In this document: positions 7,813 through 14,935 of the stretch, piece by piece
Layout: every line of letters starts with the position of its first letter
How positions within the stretch are numbered: position 1 is the first letter of the stretch
Assembly (NCBI GenBank): GCA_044433115.1
Contig: JAWXTY010000023.1
Location: 1-34,017, forward strand
DNA length: 34,017 bases
Origin: CAKUIA01 sp044433115
GTDB taxonomy: Bacteria; Verrucomicrobiota; Verrucomicrobiia; Opitutales; Intestinicryptomonadaceae
Reading direction: 5' to 3'
The notes under the pieces: generated by a model
Databases searched by the model: none
Seen by the model: only the letters and a program-made list of their open reading frames with translations
Told to the model about the DNA's origin: nothing
Translations under genes and position numbers: made by a program

Positions 7813-8175
7813 CTACTCGGATTTAGATAGAGGAGAAACACTCATATCGAAAATGATTTTCTCTGGAACCTTGCTTTCTTGCTCTGTGTTGGCAGTAAAG
7901 CGAGGGTAAGATTTAACTTGGGTGAATAGAGATGGCTCTTGTGCTAGGGCTGTGATAGTAACTTGGCGTATGAAACAGCCAAATTCGTTCATAGCAAATT
8001 CTACTGATAAAGGAGTTTTGCCCAAATTTATATTGTTTACTATAATAGATGCACCTTCTGGGACAGAAGTGATTTCTACCATTTTAGTTGCGTTTAACCT
8101 ACCTGCTGGTACGCTATCGCAAGCTGTAAATAAAGATAGACCTAAGCCTAAAACTAATAATAATATTTTTTTCAT
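7813..8175 (-). CDS. PEGA-domain lipoprotein
   Basis: The 120-aa product begins with a lipoprotein signal peptide: MKKILLLVLGLGLSLFTAC, with Cys19 as the probable lipidated residue. A PEGA-like segment follows, with ITSVPEGASIIVNNINLGKTPLSVEF at about residues 35-60. PEGA modules are short beta-rich surface or periplasmic domains; the specific role is unknown. The C-terminal half, including VKSYPRFTANTEQ, is not recognised. The start codon lies directly after a truncated repeat, so the leader and possibly the promoter derive from that repeat. It is monocistronic and ends at the 7760-7796 terminator. Confidence 0.85.
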   Translation of the reverse strand: MKKILLLVLGLGLSLFTACDSVPAGRLNATKMVEITSVPEGASIIVNNINLGKTPLSVEFAMNEFGCFIRQVTITALAQEPSLFTQVKSYPRFTANTEQESKVPEKIIFDMSVSPLSKSE

Positions 8176-8183
8176 ATGGTGAA

Positions 8184-8257
8184 ATTAAAGCAAAATAGGC
8201 AAAAAAGAGCAAGTGTATTTTTCTTAGTCTATTTAAAAACTAATTTTTAGAACACAC
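8184..8257. repeat. Foldback family 1, right-arm fragment
   Basis: The segment matches the right arm of the full copies: TTAAAGCAAAATAGGC, AAAAAAGAGCAA and CTAATTTTTAGAACACAC. No left arm is present. It starts 9 bases from the start codon of the PEGA lipoprotein. Confidence 0.6.
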
Positions 8258-8272
8258 TATATATGCAAAAAA

Positions 8273-8294
8273 GAGGCGAGATTACTCTCGCCTC
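8273..8294 (-). terminator. Terminator of the core-binding-domain gene
   Basis: GAGGCGAG (8273-8280) pairs with CTCGCCTC (8287-8294) around a 6-nt loop. On the minus strand the stem is followed by six T residues. It lies about 160 bases after the stop codon of the gene at 8452-8979. The 8295-8451 interval shows no gene. Confidence 0.8.
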
Positions 8295-8451
8295 CCAAAA
8301 CTAAAAAAAATACTTGAAAAAAAGAGGGATAGAAATTTTAAGTTATTAAAAATAGGCTCTAGTTCCTACCCTTATGAATATAGATAAGTTTTTCCAATAA
8401 TTACTTTAACTAAAAAGCAATTCTCGAAAAACCTATAACTAAAAGTTAAAA

Positions 8452-8979
8452 TTAACCTCTAGCTCTTGGGTTACGCTTTTTACGCTTACCACAAAGTTTC
8501 ATCTTAGCACCTGGTTCCTTCTTCTTAACTAGCTTGATAACGTTCTTATCTAACCAGTCTTGTCTAATTGCATAAGCAAATAGTCCGTGTAAGAAAGTGT
8601 GTGCTTTGTTGAATTGAGCAACAGTAGAAAAAGTATTACTTATCCACTTGTCGCAATCAGCTCCACTTAATTCAGAAAAGTTTGTTTGAGCAAATTTCTC
8701 TGAAGATTTTAAAAGTCTGCCACCTAAATAGTTCATATCTCTAAATGAATGCTCGCTTAGATGCTCCTTAGTTTTCATATAAGTAGCAAAGCCCTTAGCT
8801 ACAGTCATTTCCTTAGAGTGCAAATTCTTGAAACCTAATGCAATAATTTTTGCACAAAATTGAGCGTCGTCTAGCTTGCTCTTTTTTGGTCTAGCATCAA
8901 GAATGCCTTTTACTATGTTAGCTGCGTCTGTTAAAGAAAGCTCTGTGCCTTCTAATATCTGTTTTGTTTCTTTCGTCAT
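8452..8979 (-). CDS. Stand-alone integrase-type core-binding (SAM-like) domain protein with basic tail
   Basis: The 175-aa product resembles the N-terminal core-binding domain of tyrosine recombinases at about residues 61-155. It shows an LSEHSFRDMNYLGGRLLK helix, a SELSGADCDKWISN segment, and a helix leading to LFAYAIRQDWLDKNVIK, the usual end of such domains. The catalytic domain with its R...HxxR...Y residues is absent: a stop codon follows a Lys/Arg-rich tail (152-175, ending KRKKRNPRARG), and a strong terminator follows that. The first 60 residues are an acidic/helical extension. The gene looks intact, with its own terminator, rather than freshly broken. A DNA-binding, non-recombining role is inferred from the fold and the basic tail. 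Lack of catalytic residues is seen directly; the fold assignment is by sequence pattern only. Confidence 0.7.
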   Translation of the reverse strand: MTKETKQILEGTELSLTDAANIVKGILDARPKKSKLDDAQFCAKIIALGFKNLHSKEMTVAKGFATYMKTKEHLSEHSFRDMNYLGGRLLKSSEKFAQTNFSELSGADCDKWISNTFSTVAQFNKAHTFLHGLFAYAIRQDWLDKNVIKLVKKKEPGAKMKLCGKRKKRNPRARG

Positions 8980-9101
8980 AATTCTTATAAGTATTAAGAC
9001 ACTTATATCGACAAAAGTTCCAAAAAAAATATATTTTTTTACGAAACAAAAGTTTTTTTCTACCGCAAAGTCCGATTTTTGCTACATAAGTCGCCTTATT
9101 T

Positions 9102-9136
9102 AAAATACTTAGAACAAAAACTACTCTAAGTATTTT
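9102..9136. other. Perfect inverted repeat upstream of the core-binding-domain gene
   Basis: AAAATACTTAGA (9102-9113) and TCTAAGTATTTT (9125-9136) form a 12-bp stem with an 11-nt loop. It lies about 120 bases before the start at 8979. It may be a leftover terminator or an operator. A TTTTTTTTAGAAGCCCAC sequence at about 9165-9182 resembles a family 1 repeat end. Confidence 0.5.
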
Positions 9137-9182
9137 TTTTAGAAAAATATAGGATTTTTTTATCTTTTTTTTAGAAGCCCAC

Positions 9183-9213
9183 AAAAAAAAGCAAGGCTTT
9201 TATGTACCTTGCT
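9183..9213 (-). terminator. Terminator of the adk-ymdB operon
   Basis: AGCAAGG (9190-9196) pairs with CCTTGCT (9207-9213). On the minus strand the stem runs into a string of eight T residues (9183-9190 region). It lies about 30 bases after the ymdB-like stop codon. Confidence 0.85.
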
Positions 9214-9241
9214 CTTTGTTTTTATGCACCTTAGGTGAGTC

Positions 9242-10030
9242 CTAAATCCCATTATTGAAATCTGGATATATATAGTTTTTAATAGAAACAGCCTTTTTGT
9301 CTTCTATATCAACTATGCAAGCACAGATACGCAAGTCGTCTTGTGCTACTGTGAATTGGCGAGGTCTGCCATCTAAAAACTTTGCAAGTATTGGCTCGAC
9401 TGAGCGTCCCAAGCAAGAGTCCCAAGGACCTGTCATACCAGCGTCGCTCATAAAGGCTGTGCCACAACTGAGTATTCTGCCATCGCAAGTTGGAACGTGA
9501 GTGTGAGTTCCTATTACAGCTTGAACCCTGCCATTTAGGTGATAAGCCATTGCTACCTTTTCCGAAGTAGTTTCAGCGTGAAAATCCAAGAAGATAATAT
9601 CGCACTTATCTTTAAGTTCCTCATACATTCTGTCTGCACCTCTAAATGGGCAATCTGCCTTAATCTTAACAAGGGTTTGCCCAAGAAGTCCAAATACGCC
9701 AACTTTCAAGCCATTTTTCTCTATAATAATATACTCCTTACCCTTATTGTCAGGTGGGATATTTGCAGGTCTGCACATATTATCTATAGAGTCAATTTCA
9801 GCTTCTAGGCAACGCTGATCCCAAAGGTGGTCGCCAAGGGTAATGACATCTATGCCATAACTAAACAATTTTTGGGCTATGTTTTTTGTTATGCCACTGC
9901 CTCCTGCAGCGTTTTCGCCATTACATATAACTAAGTCAATTTTTTCTTTAGATACGATGTCCTTAAGATTCTCTGCCAAAATCCTTCTGCCAGCATTGCC
10001 GACAACATCGCCTATAAAAAATATTCTCAT
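9242..10030 (-). CDS. ymdB: YmdB-like metallophosphoesterase (TIGR00282 family)
   Basis: The 262-aa product matches the length and motif order of Bacillus YmdB, a dinuclear-metal cyclic-nucleotide phosphodiesterase. Visible motifs are Asp8 in FIGDVVG, Asn37-Gly-Glu39-Asn40, GDHLWD at 66-71, DFHAETTSEK, and GTHTHVPT near the C-terminal half. One position differs from the Bacillus sequence as I recall it: Asp67 replaces the metal-binding Asn of GNHTWD. His68 is kept. Its ATG directly follows the adk stop (TAAATG), so the two are co-transcribed and probably translationally coupled. The substrate in this organism is unknown. Confidence 0.9.
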   Translation of the reverse strand: MRIFFIGDVVGNAGRRILAENLKDIVSKEKIDLVICNGENAAGGSGITKNIAQKLFSYGIDVITLGDHLWDQRCLEAEIDSIDNMCRPANIPPDNKGKEYIIIEKNGLKVGVFGLLGQTLVKIKADCPFRGADRMYEELKDKCDIIFLDFHAETTSEKVAMAYHLNGRVQAVIGTHTHVPTCDGRILSCGTAFMSDAGMTGPWDSCLGRSVEPILAKFLDGRPRQFTVAQDDLRICACIVDIEDKKAVSIKNYIYPDFNNGI

Positions 10031-10696
10031 TTATGCTAAGTCTAATTCTTTTACAACTTCAGTGATATATTCTTGCAACTTAGACATATCTACGTCGCCA
10101 GAAATTTTATATAATTTTTCCTGAGCTGCATAATAATCTATTAAAGGCTTTGTAGTGCTATCATATATTTCCAAGCGAGTCTTGATTGTTTCTGGATTAT
10201 CGTCTGGACGTATAGCTAAAGTTTCGTGGCAAAGTTCACAATTTTCGCCTTCCTTAGATGGCTTATATTCTATGTGATAAGAAGCTTGGCACTTAGGGCA
10301 AGTTCTTCTGCCTGTGAGTCTCTTCATAATTTCTTCGTTAGCGACATCAAGATACATTGCATAAGATATGCTCTTATTCATTTCCTTAAGCATTTCATCT
10401 AGCATTTCAGCTTGAACGAGAGTGCGAGGAAAGCCATCTAGGATAAATCCATTTTGGCAATCGTCTAAAAGAAGTCTATCTTTAACCATCTTAGCAGTTA
10501 GTTCGTCTGGAACTAGCTTACCTGCTTCAGTATAGCCCTTAGCTTCTAAGCCGAGAGGGGTTGAATTTTTGATATTAGCTCTAAAAATATCTCCAGTAGA
10601 TATTTGAGGTATAGATAGGACTTCGCCCATTACACTTGCACGAGTACCCTTGCCACTGCCAGGAGCTCCTAAGAATATAATATTCGCATTTTTCAT
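10031..10696 (-). CDS. adk: Adenylate kinase
   Basis: The 221-aa product catalyses 2 ADP to ATP plus AMP. The P-loop GAPGSGKGT follows the first nine residues. TGDIFRA, LDGFPRT and the LID domain with four zinc-binding cysteines (CPKC and CELC) are present, so it is a long, zinc-containing type. I chose the internal ATG at 10696 (MKNANIIFLGAPG), which matches the family start. An upstream in-frame ATG at 10735 would add 13 hydrophobic residues and run through a perfect palindrome in the divergent promoter. No Shine-Dalgarno sequence is visible. It forms an operon with the downstream ymdB-like gene. Confidence 0.95.
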   Translation of the reverse strand: MKNANIIFLGAPGSGKGTRASVMGEVLSIPQISTGDIFRANIKNSTPLGLEAKGYTEAGKLVPDELTAKMVKDRLLLDDCQNGFILDGFPRTLVQAEMLDEMLKEMNKSISYAMYLDVANEEIMKRLTGRRTCPKCQASYHIEYKPSKEGENCELCHETLAIRPDDNPETIKTRLEIYDSTTKPLIDYYAAQEKLYKISGDVDMSKLQEYITEVVKELDLA

Positions 10697-10708
10697 AATA
10701 AAGATTAG

Positions 10709-10730
10709 TATTGTAAAAATTTTTACAATA
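10709..10730. promoter_or_regulatory. Perfect 22-bp palindrome between adk and the family B polymerase
   Basis: Each half-site reads TATTGTAAAAA, and the two halves are exact reverse complements with no spacer. It lies in the 50-bp divergent intergenic region, 12 bases from the adk start and 16 from the polymerase start. Size and position fit a dimeric repressor operator acting on one or both genes, which is inference; a short hairpin is the alternative. Confidence 0.5.
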
Positions 10731-10746
10731 TTCAAGATAATAAATA

Positions 10747-12960
10747 ATGAATAATTTGGAATTTGATTTTGAAAGCAATCCCCTCAAAGACTCTACTATA
10801 TGCGGAATATATGTAGATAGCGATAGCCTTGTGCATATTACAACTCTTGGCGAAAATGGCGAAAGGCTAAGTCAAAGCCTTAAATACAATCCTTTTATGT
10901 GGGCAGTAAAGGCACAAAATGAAGATGTGGAAAATTGTGAGTTTAAAGATTTAGATGGCAATGCAGACTTTGCCTTAGATAGCATAATTAAATTTAATGA
11001 TGTAAAGACTTATAATGAATATTTAAAGGGAAACAAAAGAAATATATTCAGAATGAGGCACTTGGAAAGTCAGGCTCTATTGGCTAATTCAGCAAGGCTA
11101 TTTAAGGATATGAAGTTTAGCGAGCTAAGGCGTGTACAAGTAGACATTGAAACACATTCTACCGAGGGCTTCCCTAATCCAAAGAATAAGGCAGATAGAA
11201 TAATTGCAATCGGCATCTCAGGCTGTGGCGAAACAAGGCTCATCGAGCTAGAAGATTTCACAGACGAAGCAGAAAAGAAGCTCTTAGAAGAATTTAACAC
11301 TGAAATCCAGCTTAGAGACCCAGATACTATAGAGGGACATAACATTTTCAATTTCGACTTAGACTATTTATATAGACGCTCTAAGCTCTTGAAAATTCCT
11401 GTAAAGTGGGGTAGATTTGATGGCTCGGTATCTATGCGTAAGACCAGAGTTGCAATAGCAGAGAGAACTGTTGACTTGGTGCGTTTTGACATAGCAGGCA
11501 GAAGCGTCGTTGACACATATCTTCTACTTCAGCTCTTCGACATTTCCTCAAGGGCATTGAGTTCTTATACCCTAAAAAATGCTGCAATACACTTTGGTAT
11601 CAGCAAAGAAGAAGAAAGAACTTATATAGATGGGGCAAAAATCAAAGATATGTTTGTAGAAGATAGAGCAACTTTTAGAAAGTATCTCATAGATGATTTA
11701 CGTGAAACTAAAGAGCTTGCCGACAAGCTTTTACCTACATATTTCGCCCAACTCGCAAACTTTCCTTTGACTTTTCAAGAGTGTATGCTCAGAGGTTCTA
11801 GCCTAAAAGTGGAGTCGCTATTGCTAGAGAAATATTATGAGCAAAAGGCAAGAATACCAGATGAAATGCCTGCTAGTATTTATATAAGTGGGGCGATGAG
11901 TGAGGTTATGGAAATTGGCGTATTCGACAATATACTCCACTACGACGTCGCTTCTCTATATCCAAGTCTGCTTCTCTATATAAATGAGTCGCCTAAAAAT
12001 GATTACCTAAATGTATTCCTACAATCTCTAAAGGAGCTAAGAGCGTATAGGCTTAAATATAAGGAACTTGCTCAAAGCACTCAAGACGCTCACTTAAAAA
12101 TGGAGTATAATGCAAGGCAACAGAGCTTTAAAATTTTGATAAACTCTTTCTATGGCTACTTGGGGCTAAATTCTGCTAAATTCGGAGATAGCCTACTCGC
12201 TGATAAAGTTACAACTCTTGGCAGAAAAATCCTACAAGACCTAATCGAAGCCTTTAAGGCAAATGGTGCGAAAATTATAGAAGTCGACACAGATGGTATA
12301 TATCTTAAAAGCGAAGATTTTTACGAAAATCCCCTTGAGCTACTTAGCAAAGTTACCCACGTTTTGCCTAAGGGTATAGAGCTTGACTTCGATGGCAAAT
12401 ACGAAGCTATGTTCTGCTATAAGGCAAAAAATTACGCACTAAGAGAGGGCGACAAAGCTATAATAAAAGGCTCAGCTTTTAGAAATAGGGCAATGGAAGC
12501 TTATCTACGCAACTTGACTAAATCTTTCATAGAAGCAAAACTTGGGCTAATTAAAATAAATATTTCAGACCTAATCAAAGAAGTCAAAAAGGAAATTGAA
12601 GATGGCTCTTTTGATGTTGAACTCTTGGCTAAATCAGAATATCTAAGTATGTCGAGCGACGCTTATGCCAAGGCAGTCGAAGTTCAAAAGAAACCAAGAA
12701 GAGCCTCACAGCAAGCTGCCCTACTCTTAGATAAAAAGCTTAGTGCAGGCGAAAAGCTTAGCTACTATATCACCCAATCAGACAAAAAACGAGAAGCCGA
12801 CTGGAAACTCGCTCGCCCCGTAGAACTCTTCGACAAAGATAAATACCCCTACTCAAAAGAATACTACTTCAAAAAACTCAAAGACTGGATAGATCGCTAC
12901 AAAGACTTCCTCGACGACACAAACATCGAAGACGCCCCAATCCAAGGCGAACTCTTTTGA
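10747..12960 (+). CDS. Family B DNA polymerase with 3'-5' exonuclease domain
   Basis: The 737-aa product shows the whole motif set. For the exonuclease: Exo I VDIET (Asp133, Glu135), Exo II NIFNFDLDYL, and Exo III YLIDD. For the polymerase: motif A DVASLYPS (Asp400), motif B KILINSFYG (Lys462, Asn466, Tyr469, Gly470), motif C VDTDG (Asp514, Asp516), then KAKNYAL. All catalytic acids are present, so it should be active for synthesis and proofreading. The last residues, QGELF (733-737), resemble a C-terminal sliding-clamp-binding motif like that of E. coli Pol II. Its start faces adk across a palindrome, and a terminator overlaps its stop codon. There are no phage genes nearby, so a chromosomal repair or translesion role is more likely than a phage replicase. 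Similar polymerases are known from PVC bacteria. Confidence 0.93.
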   Translation: MNNLEFDFESNPLKDSTICGIYVDSDSLVHITTLGENGERLSQSLKYNPFMWAVKAQNEDVENCEFKDLDGNADFALDSIIKFNDVKTYNEYLKGNKRNIFRMRHLESQALLANSARLFKDMKFSELRRVQVDIETHSTEGFPNPKNKADRIIAIGISGCGETRLIELEDFTDEAEKKLLEEFNTEIQLRDPDTIEGHNIFNFDLDYLYRRSKLLKIPVKWGRFDGSVSMRKTRVAIAERTVDLVRFDIAGRSVVDTYLLLQLFDISSRALSSYTLKNAAIHFGISKEEERTYIDGAKIKDMFVEDRATFRKYLIDDLRETKELADKLLPTYFAQLANFPLTFQECMLRGSSLKVESLLLEKYYEQKARIPDEMPASIYISGAMSEVMEIGVFDNILHYDVASLYPSLLLYINESPKNDYLNVFLQSLKELRAYRLKYKELAQSTQDAHLKMEYNARQQSFKILINSFYGYLGLNSAKFGDSLLADKVTTLGRKILQDLIEAFKANGAKIIEVDTDGIYLKSEDFYENPLELLSKVTHVLPKGIELDFDGKYEAMFCYKAKNYALREGDKAIIKGSAFRNRAMEAYLRNLTKSFIEAKLGLIKINISDLIKEVKKEIEDGSFDVELLAKSEYLSMSSDAYAKAVEVQKKPRRASQQAALLLDKKLSAGEKLSYYITQSDKKREADWKLARPVELFDKDKYPYSKEYYFKKLKDWIDRYKDFLDDTNIEDAPIQGELF

Positions 12961-12983
12961 AAAAACCTCTCTAAGGTTTTTTT
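12959..12983 (+). terminator. Terminator overlapping the polymerase stop codon
   Basis: GAAAAAACCT (12959-12968) pairs with AGGTTTTTTTC (12974-12984) around a 5-nt loop. The stem starts within the TGA stop codon. It separates the polymerase from the superoxide dismutase gene. Confidence 0.75.
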
Positions 12984-13005
12984 CAAGCATTCCGATATTT
13001 TGTGT

Positions 13006-13650
13006 ATGAAAACAATGACATATACAGAAACTCCTCTACCTTATGATTATAGTGCCTTAGAGCCTTATTTAGATAGCGATACGCTTAGACTTCATCACGA
13101 TATGCACCAAAAGGCTTATCTTGATAAGTTAAACACTGCACTAGAATATGCTACAGATTTTGAAGCCCCTGAGAATTTAAAAGAGCTAATTAGCAATATG
13201 TGGAGCGTGCCAGAAGAGATACGCCTTGCTGTACGCAATAATGGAGGTGGCGTATTTAACCACATATTCTACTGGAATAGCCTCTCACCTCAAAAGCCCC
13301 TAATCCAATTCGACTTAGCAAATGCCCTCGAACGAGACTTCATATCTATAGATGCCTTCAAAGAAGAATTTACAAAACAAGCTATGAACTTTTTCGGCTC
13401 AGGCTGGCTATGGCTATGCAAAGACTCCCAAGGCTTCCTCAAAATTATCGCCACAAAAAACCAAGATAGCCCCCTAATGCGTGAACTCTTCATAAAAGAA
13501 CTCACCCCTCTACTCTGCATAGACCTCTGGGAACACGCCTATTACCTAAAATACCAAAATAAACGCCTCGACTACATAAATAACTTCTGGCACATCGCCA
13601 ACTGGGACAACGCCTCAAATCTATATAACAACGAAATAAATAAGATTTAG
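13006..13650 (+). CDS. Fe/Mn-family superoxide dismutase
   Basis: The 214-aa product converts superoxide to oxygen and hydrogen peroxide. The motif order is clear: LRLHHDMHQKAY (first His ligand), GGGVFNHIFYW (second His), FGSGWLWL, NQDSPLM, and IDLWEHAYYLKY (Asp and His ligands). The Gly at the outer-sphere position in GGGVFNH, together with the Gln of NQDSPL, is the arrangement of Mn-type enzymes; Fe-type enzymes carry Gln in the first and Ala-Gly in the second. Mn or cambialistic use is therefore more likely, an inference. I chose the ATG at 13006; an ATG at 13015 or a TTG at 13000 are alternatives. Confidence 0.93.
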   Translation: MKTMTYTETPLPYDYSALEPYLDSDTLRLHHDMHQKAYLDKLNTALEYATDFEAPENLKELISNMWSVPEEIRLAVRNNGGGVFNHIFYWNSLSPQKPLIQFDLANALERDFISIDAFKEEFTKQAMNFFGSGWLWLCKDSQGFLKIIATKNQDSPLMRELFIKELTPLLCIDLWEHAYYLKYQNKRLDYINNFWHIANWDNASNLYNNEINKI

Positions 13651-13655
13651 ATATT

Positions 13656-13790
13656 GGGGCTTTGCCCCAAACCCCATTAAGGGCTTGTTTGCAGCCCTTA
13701 AAACCCGCAACCAGTGAAGGCACTGGATACCATAGTTTAGGTCGCTAGTGTGTAAATGCTTCGAGCGTTTGCCTTAGGGTCTCGGTTGCT
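13656..13790. repeat. GC-rich hairpin cluster after the superoxide dismutase gene
   Basis: It contains consecutive hairpins: GGGGCTTTGCCCC (13656-13668), TTAAGGGCT/AGCCCTTAA (13677-13685 with 13693-13701), and CCAGTG/CACTGG (13711-13716 with 13721-13726). GCAACC at 13707-13712 can also pair with GGTTGC near 13784-13789. The composition is much richer in G and C than its surroundings. The first hairpin may terminate the dismutase transcript. No gene is supported. Confidence 0.6.
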
Positions 13791-13803
13791 TGCCCAGCTG
13801 CCC

Positions 13804-13888
13804 TTTTGTTAAATTAAATTAATTTTAAGAAAATTAAAGATAATTTAACAAAAATCCCTCCATCTTGAAAGAGAAGTATCTCTTTCAA
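13804..13888. other. Two long hairpins in AT-rich DNA
   Basis: TTTTGTTAAATTA (13804-13816) is the exact complement of TAATTTAACAAAA (13841-13853), with a further TTAATTTT/AAAATTAA pair inside. It is followed by TTGAAAGAGA (13865-13874) paired with TCTCTTTCAA (13879-13888) around a 4-nt loop. The purpose is unknown; terminators are possible but the T-tails are weak. Confidence 0.55.
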
Positions 13889-13916
13889 TTTAATTAGTTT
13901 TATTTTAGATTTTAGG

Positions 13917-13938
13917 CTTTGCACTTGAGGGTGCAAAG
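13917..13938. repeat. Short repeated hairpin, copy 1
   Basis: CTTTGCAC-TTGAGG-GTGCAAAG forms an 8-bp stem with a 6-nt loop. A nearly identical sequence recurs at 20922-20941. No gene overlaps it. Confidence 0.6.
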
Positions 13939-14039
13939 TTTCTTTGTCTCTTTGCTAAGCAACTGAAGTTAAATTTTTATTGCTATAAAATAAAAGAGCA
14001 AAACAACAAAATAATTCTAGTGCATAATCTTTAACAAAT

Positions 14040-14168
14040 AGCAAGCAAAGCTTGCGACGTGCAGGGCGACGCCTTGCTTCGGGGGTGCAGGGGGCTGAAC
14101 AAAAGCCACCTGCCTCAGGTTTTCAGGACAGAGTATGCCCTAAATGGGGTTATAGGGGTAAAACCCCT
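14040..14168. repeat. GC-rich hairpin cluster downstream of the exonuclease gene
   Basis: It is a series of hairpins: AGCAAGC/GCTTGC, GTGCAGGGGGCT with AGCCACCTGC, and AGGGGTAAAACCCCT. The layout resembles the 13656-13790 cluster in the opposite orientation. It lies just past the stop codon of the minus-strand exonuclease gene, and its first hairpin may end that transcript. The 13939-14039 interval between shows nothing else. Confidence 0.5.
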
Positions 14169-14171
14169 TGC

Positions 14172-14930
14172 CTAACTCTTTTTATTTTTGTTATATTTAT
14201 TTTTTTGGAAATTATTTTTTTTAGGCTTAGGCTTTATCGCTTTTTTTGTGGATTTAGAAAAAGAGCCAAAGAAGTTTTTGAGCCTTGAGATAAATGCTAT
14301 TTTAACAGGAGGATATTCTGTTTGTTTTTCGTATAGACCTGAGTCTGAGGCTTTTTTTAGGGCGAGATATAGTTCTCGGCTAATCCAAGCGTCAGTGGCT
14401 GCGTATGTTACTTGCCTATCGTTTAGAGTTTCGCTTGCCCAGTTGCTCATTTGTACGCTTTTTGATATACGAACTCCCATAAATAGCCCACAAAGCTTTT
14501 TCAAACCTGTGTTAAGAATACCCATATTACGAGAAAAATCGCTAACTTCACAAAAGCCACCTGCTGTAAAGTCAAGAAGTTGGTGTAGTTGTGATATATC
14601 GCCTTTAACTGCAACGCCTGCCTTGATTATATTAGGGTCAGCTAAAATAGAGTAAATCTCTGAGAGATGTTCCTTCAAATAGTCTAATCTAAATAACCAA
14701 GCACAATCTTTGCCTGCTAATTGGAGGAGAGATACCTTATATTGCTTGCCTTTTTTGAAAGAGGGTCTAGTTTCTGTATCGAAACCTAAGATGGCTTCTT
14801 TTTTGATTTCGGCAATAATATCCTCAATGCCTTCAGCCTTGTCTATAATTAGGACTTTGCCTTGGTACTGCACCATAGGCAAGAGTCGAATTAAGTCCTC
14901 TTCAATTTTTTCTGGATAGGCACATTTCAT
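14172..14930 (-). CDS. DEDDy 3'-5' exonuclease (RNase D-like)
   Basis: The 252-aa product has the three DnaQ-fold motifs: Exo I LGFDTETRPSF, Exo II VAVKGDISQL, and Exo III YAATDAW (the YxxxD of the DEDDy class). This is the single-domain type seen in ribonuclease D and WRN-like exonucleases, without HRDC domains. A Lys/Asn-rich basic tail follows from about residue 225 and probably aids nucleic-acid binding. It lies 5 bases after gpmI and is presumably co-transcribed with it. DNA versus RNA substrate cannot be decided from sequence. Confidence 0.88.
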   Translation of the reverse strand: MKCAYPEKIEEDLIRLLPMVQYQGKVLIIDKAEGIEDIIAEIKKEAILGFDTETRPSFKKGKQYKVSLLQLAGKDCAWLFRLDYLKEHLSEIYSILADPNIIKAGVAVKGDISQLHQLLDFTAGGFCEVSDFSRNMGILNTGLKKLCGLFMGVRISKSVQMSNWASETLNDRQVTYAATDAWISRELYLALKKASDSGLYEKQTEYPPVKIAFISRLKNFFGSFSKSTKKAIKPKPKKNNFQKNKYNKNKKS

Positions 14931-14935
14931 AAGTC

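Noticed and set aside
10697..10735. Upstream adk start adding 13 residues
   Set aside because: The extension is hydrophobic, absent from the family, and would run through the perfect palindrome between the divergent genes.
10747..12960. Polymerase as part of a prophage
   Set aside because: No structural, packaging or lysis genes flank it, and the neighbours are housekeeping genes.
13656..13790. tRNA or known small RNA
   Set aside because: No T-loop GTTCGAN-type sequence or cloverleaf fits, and no 6S, SRP, tmRNA or RNase P core was recognised.
14052..14655. Plus-strand open frames over the exonuclease 3' half
   Set aside because: They are antisense shadows of the DEDDy exonuclease, which has complete motifs on the minus strand.
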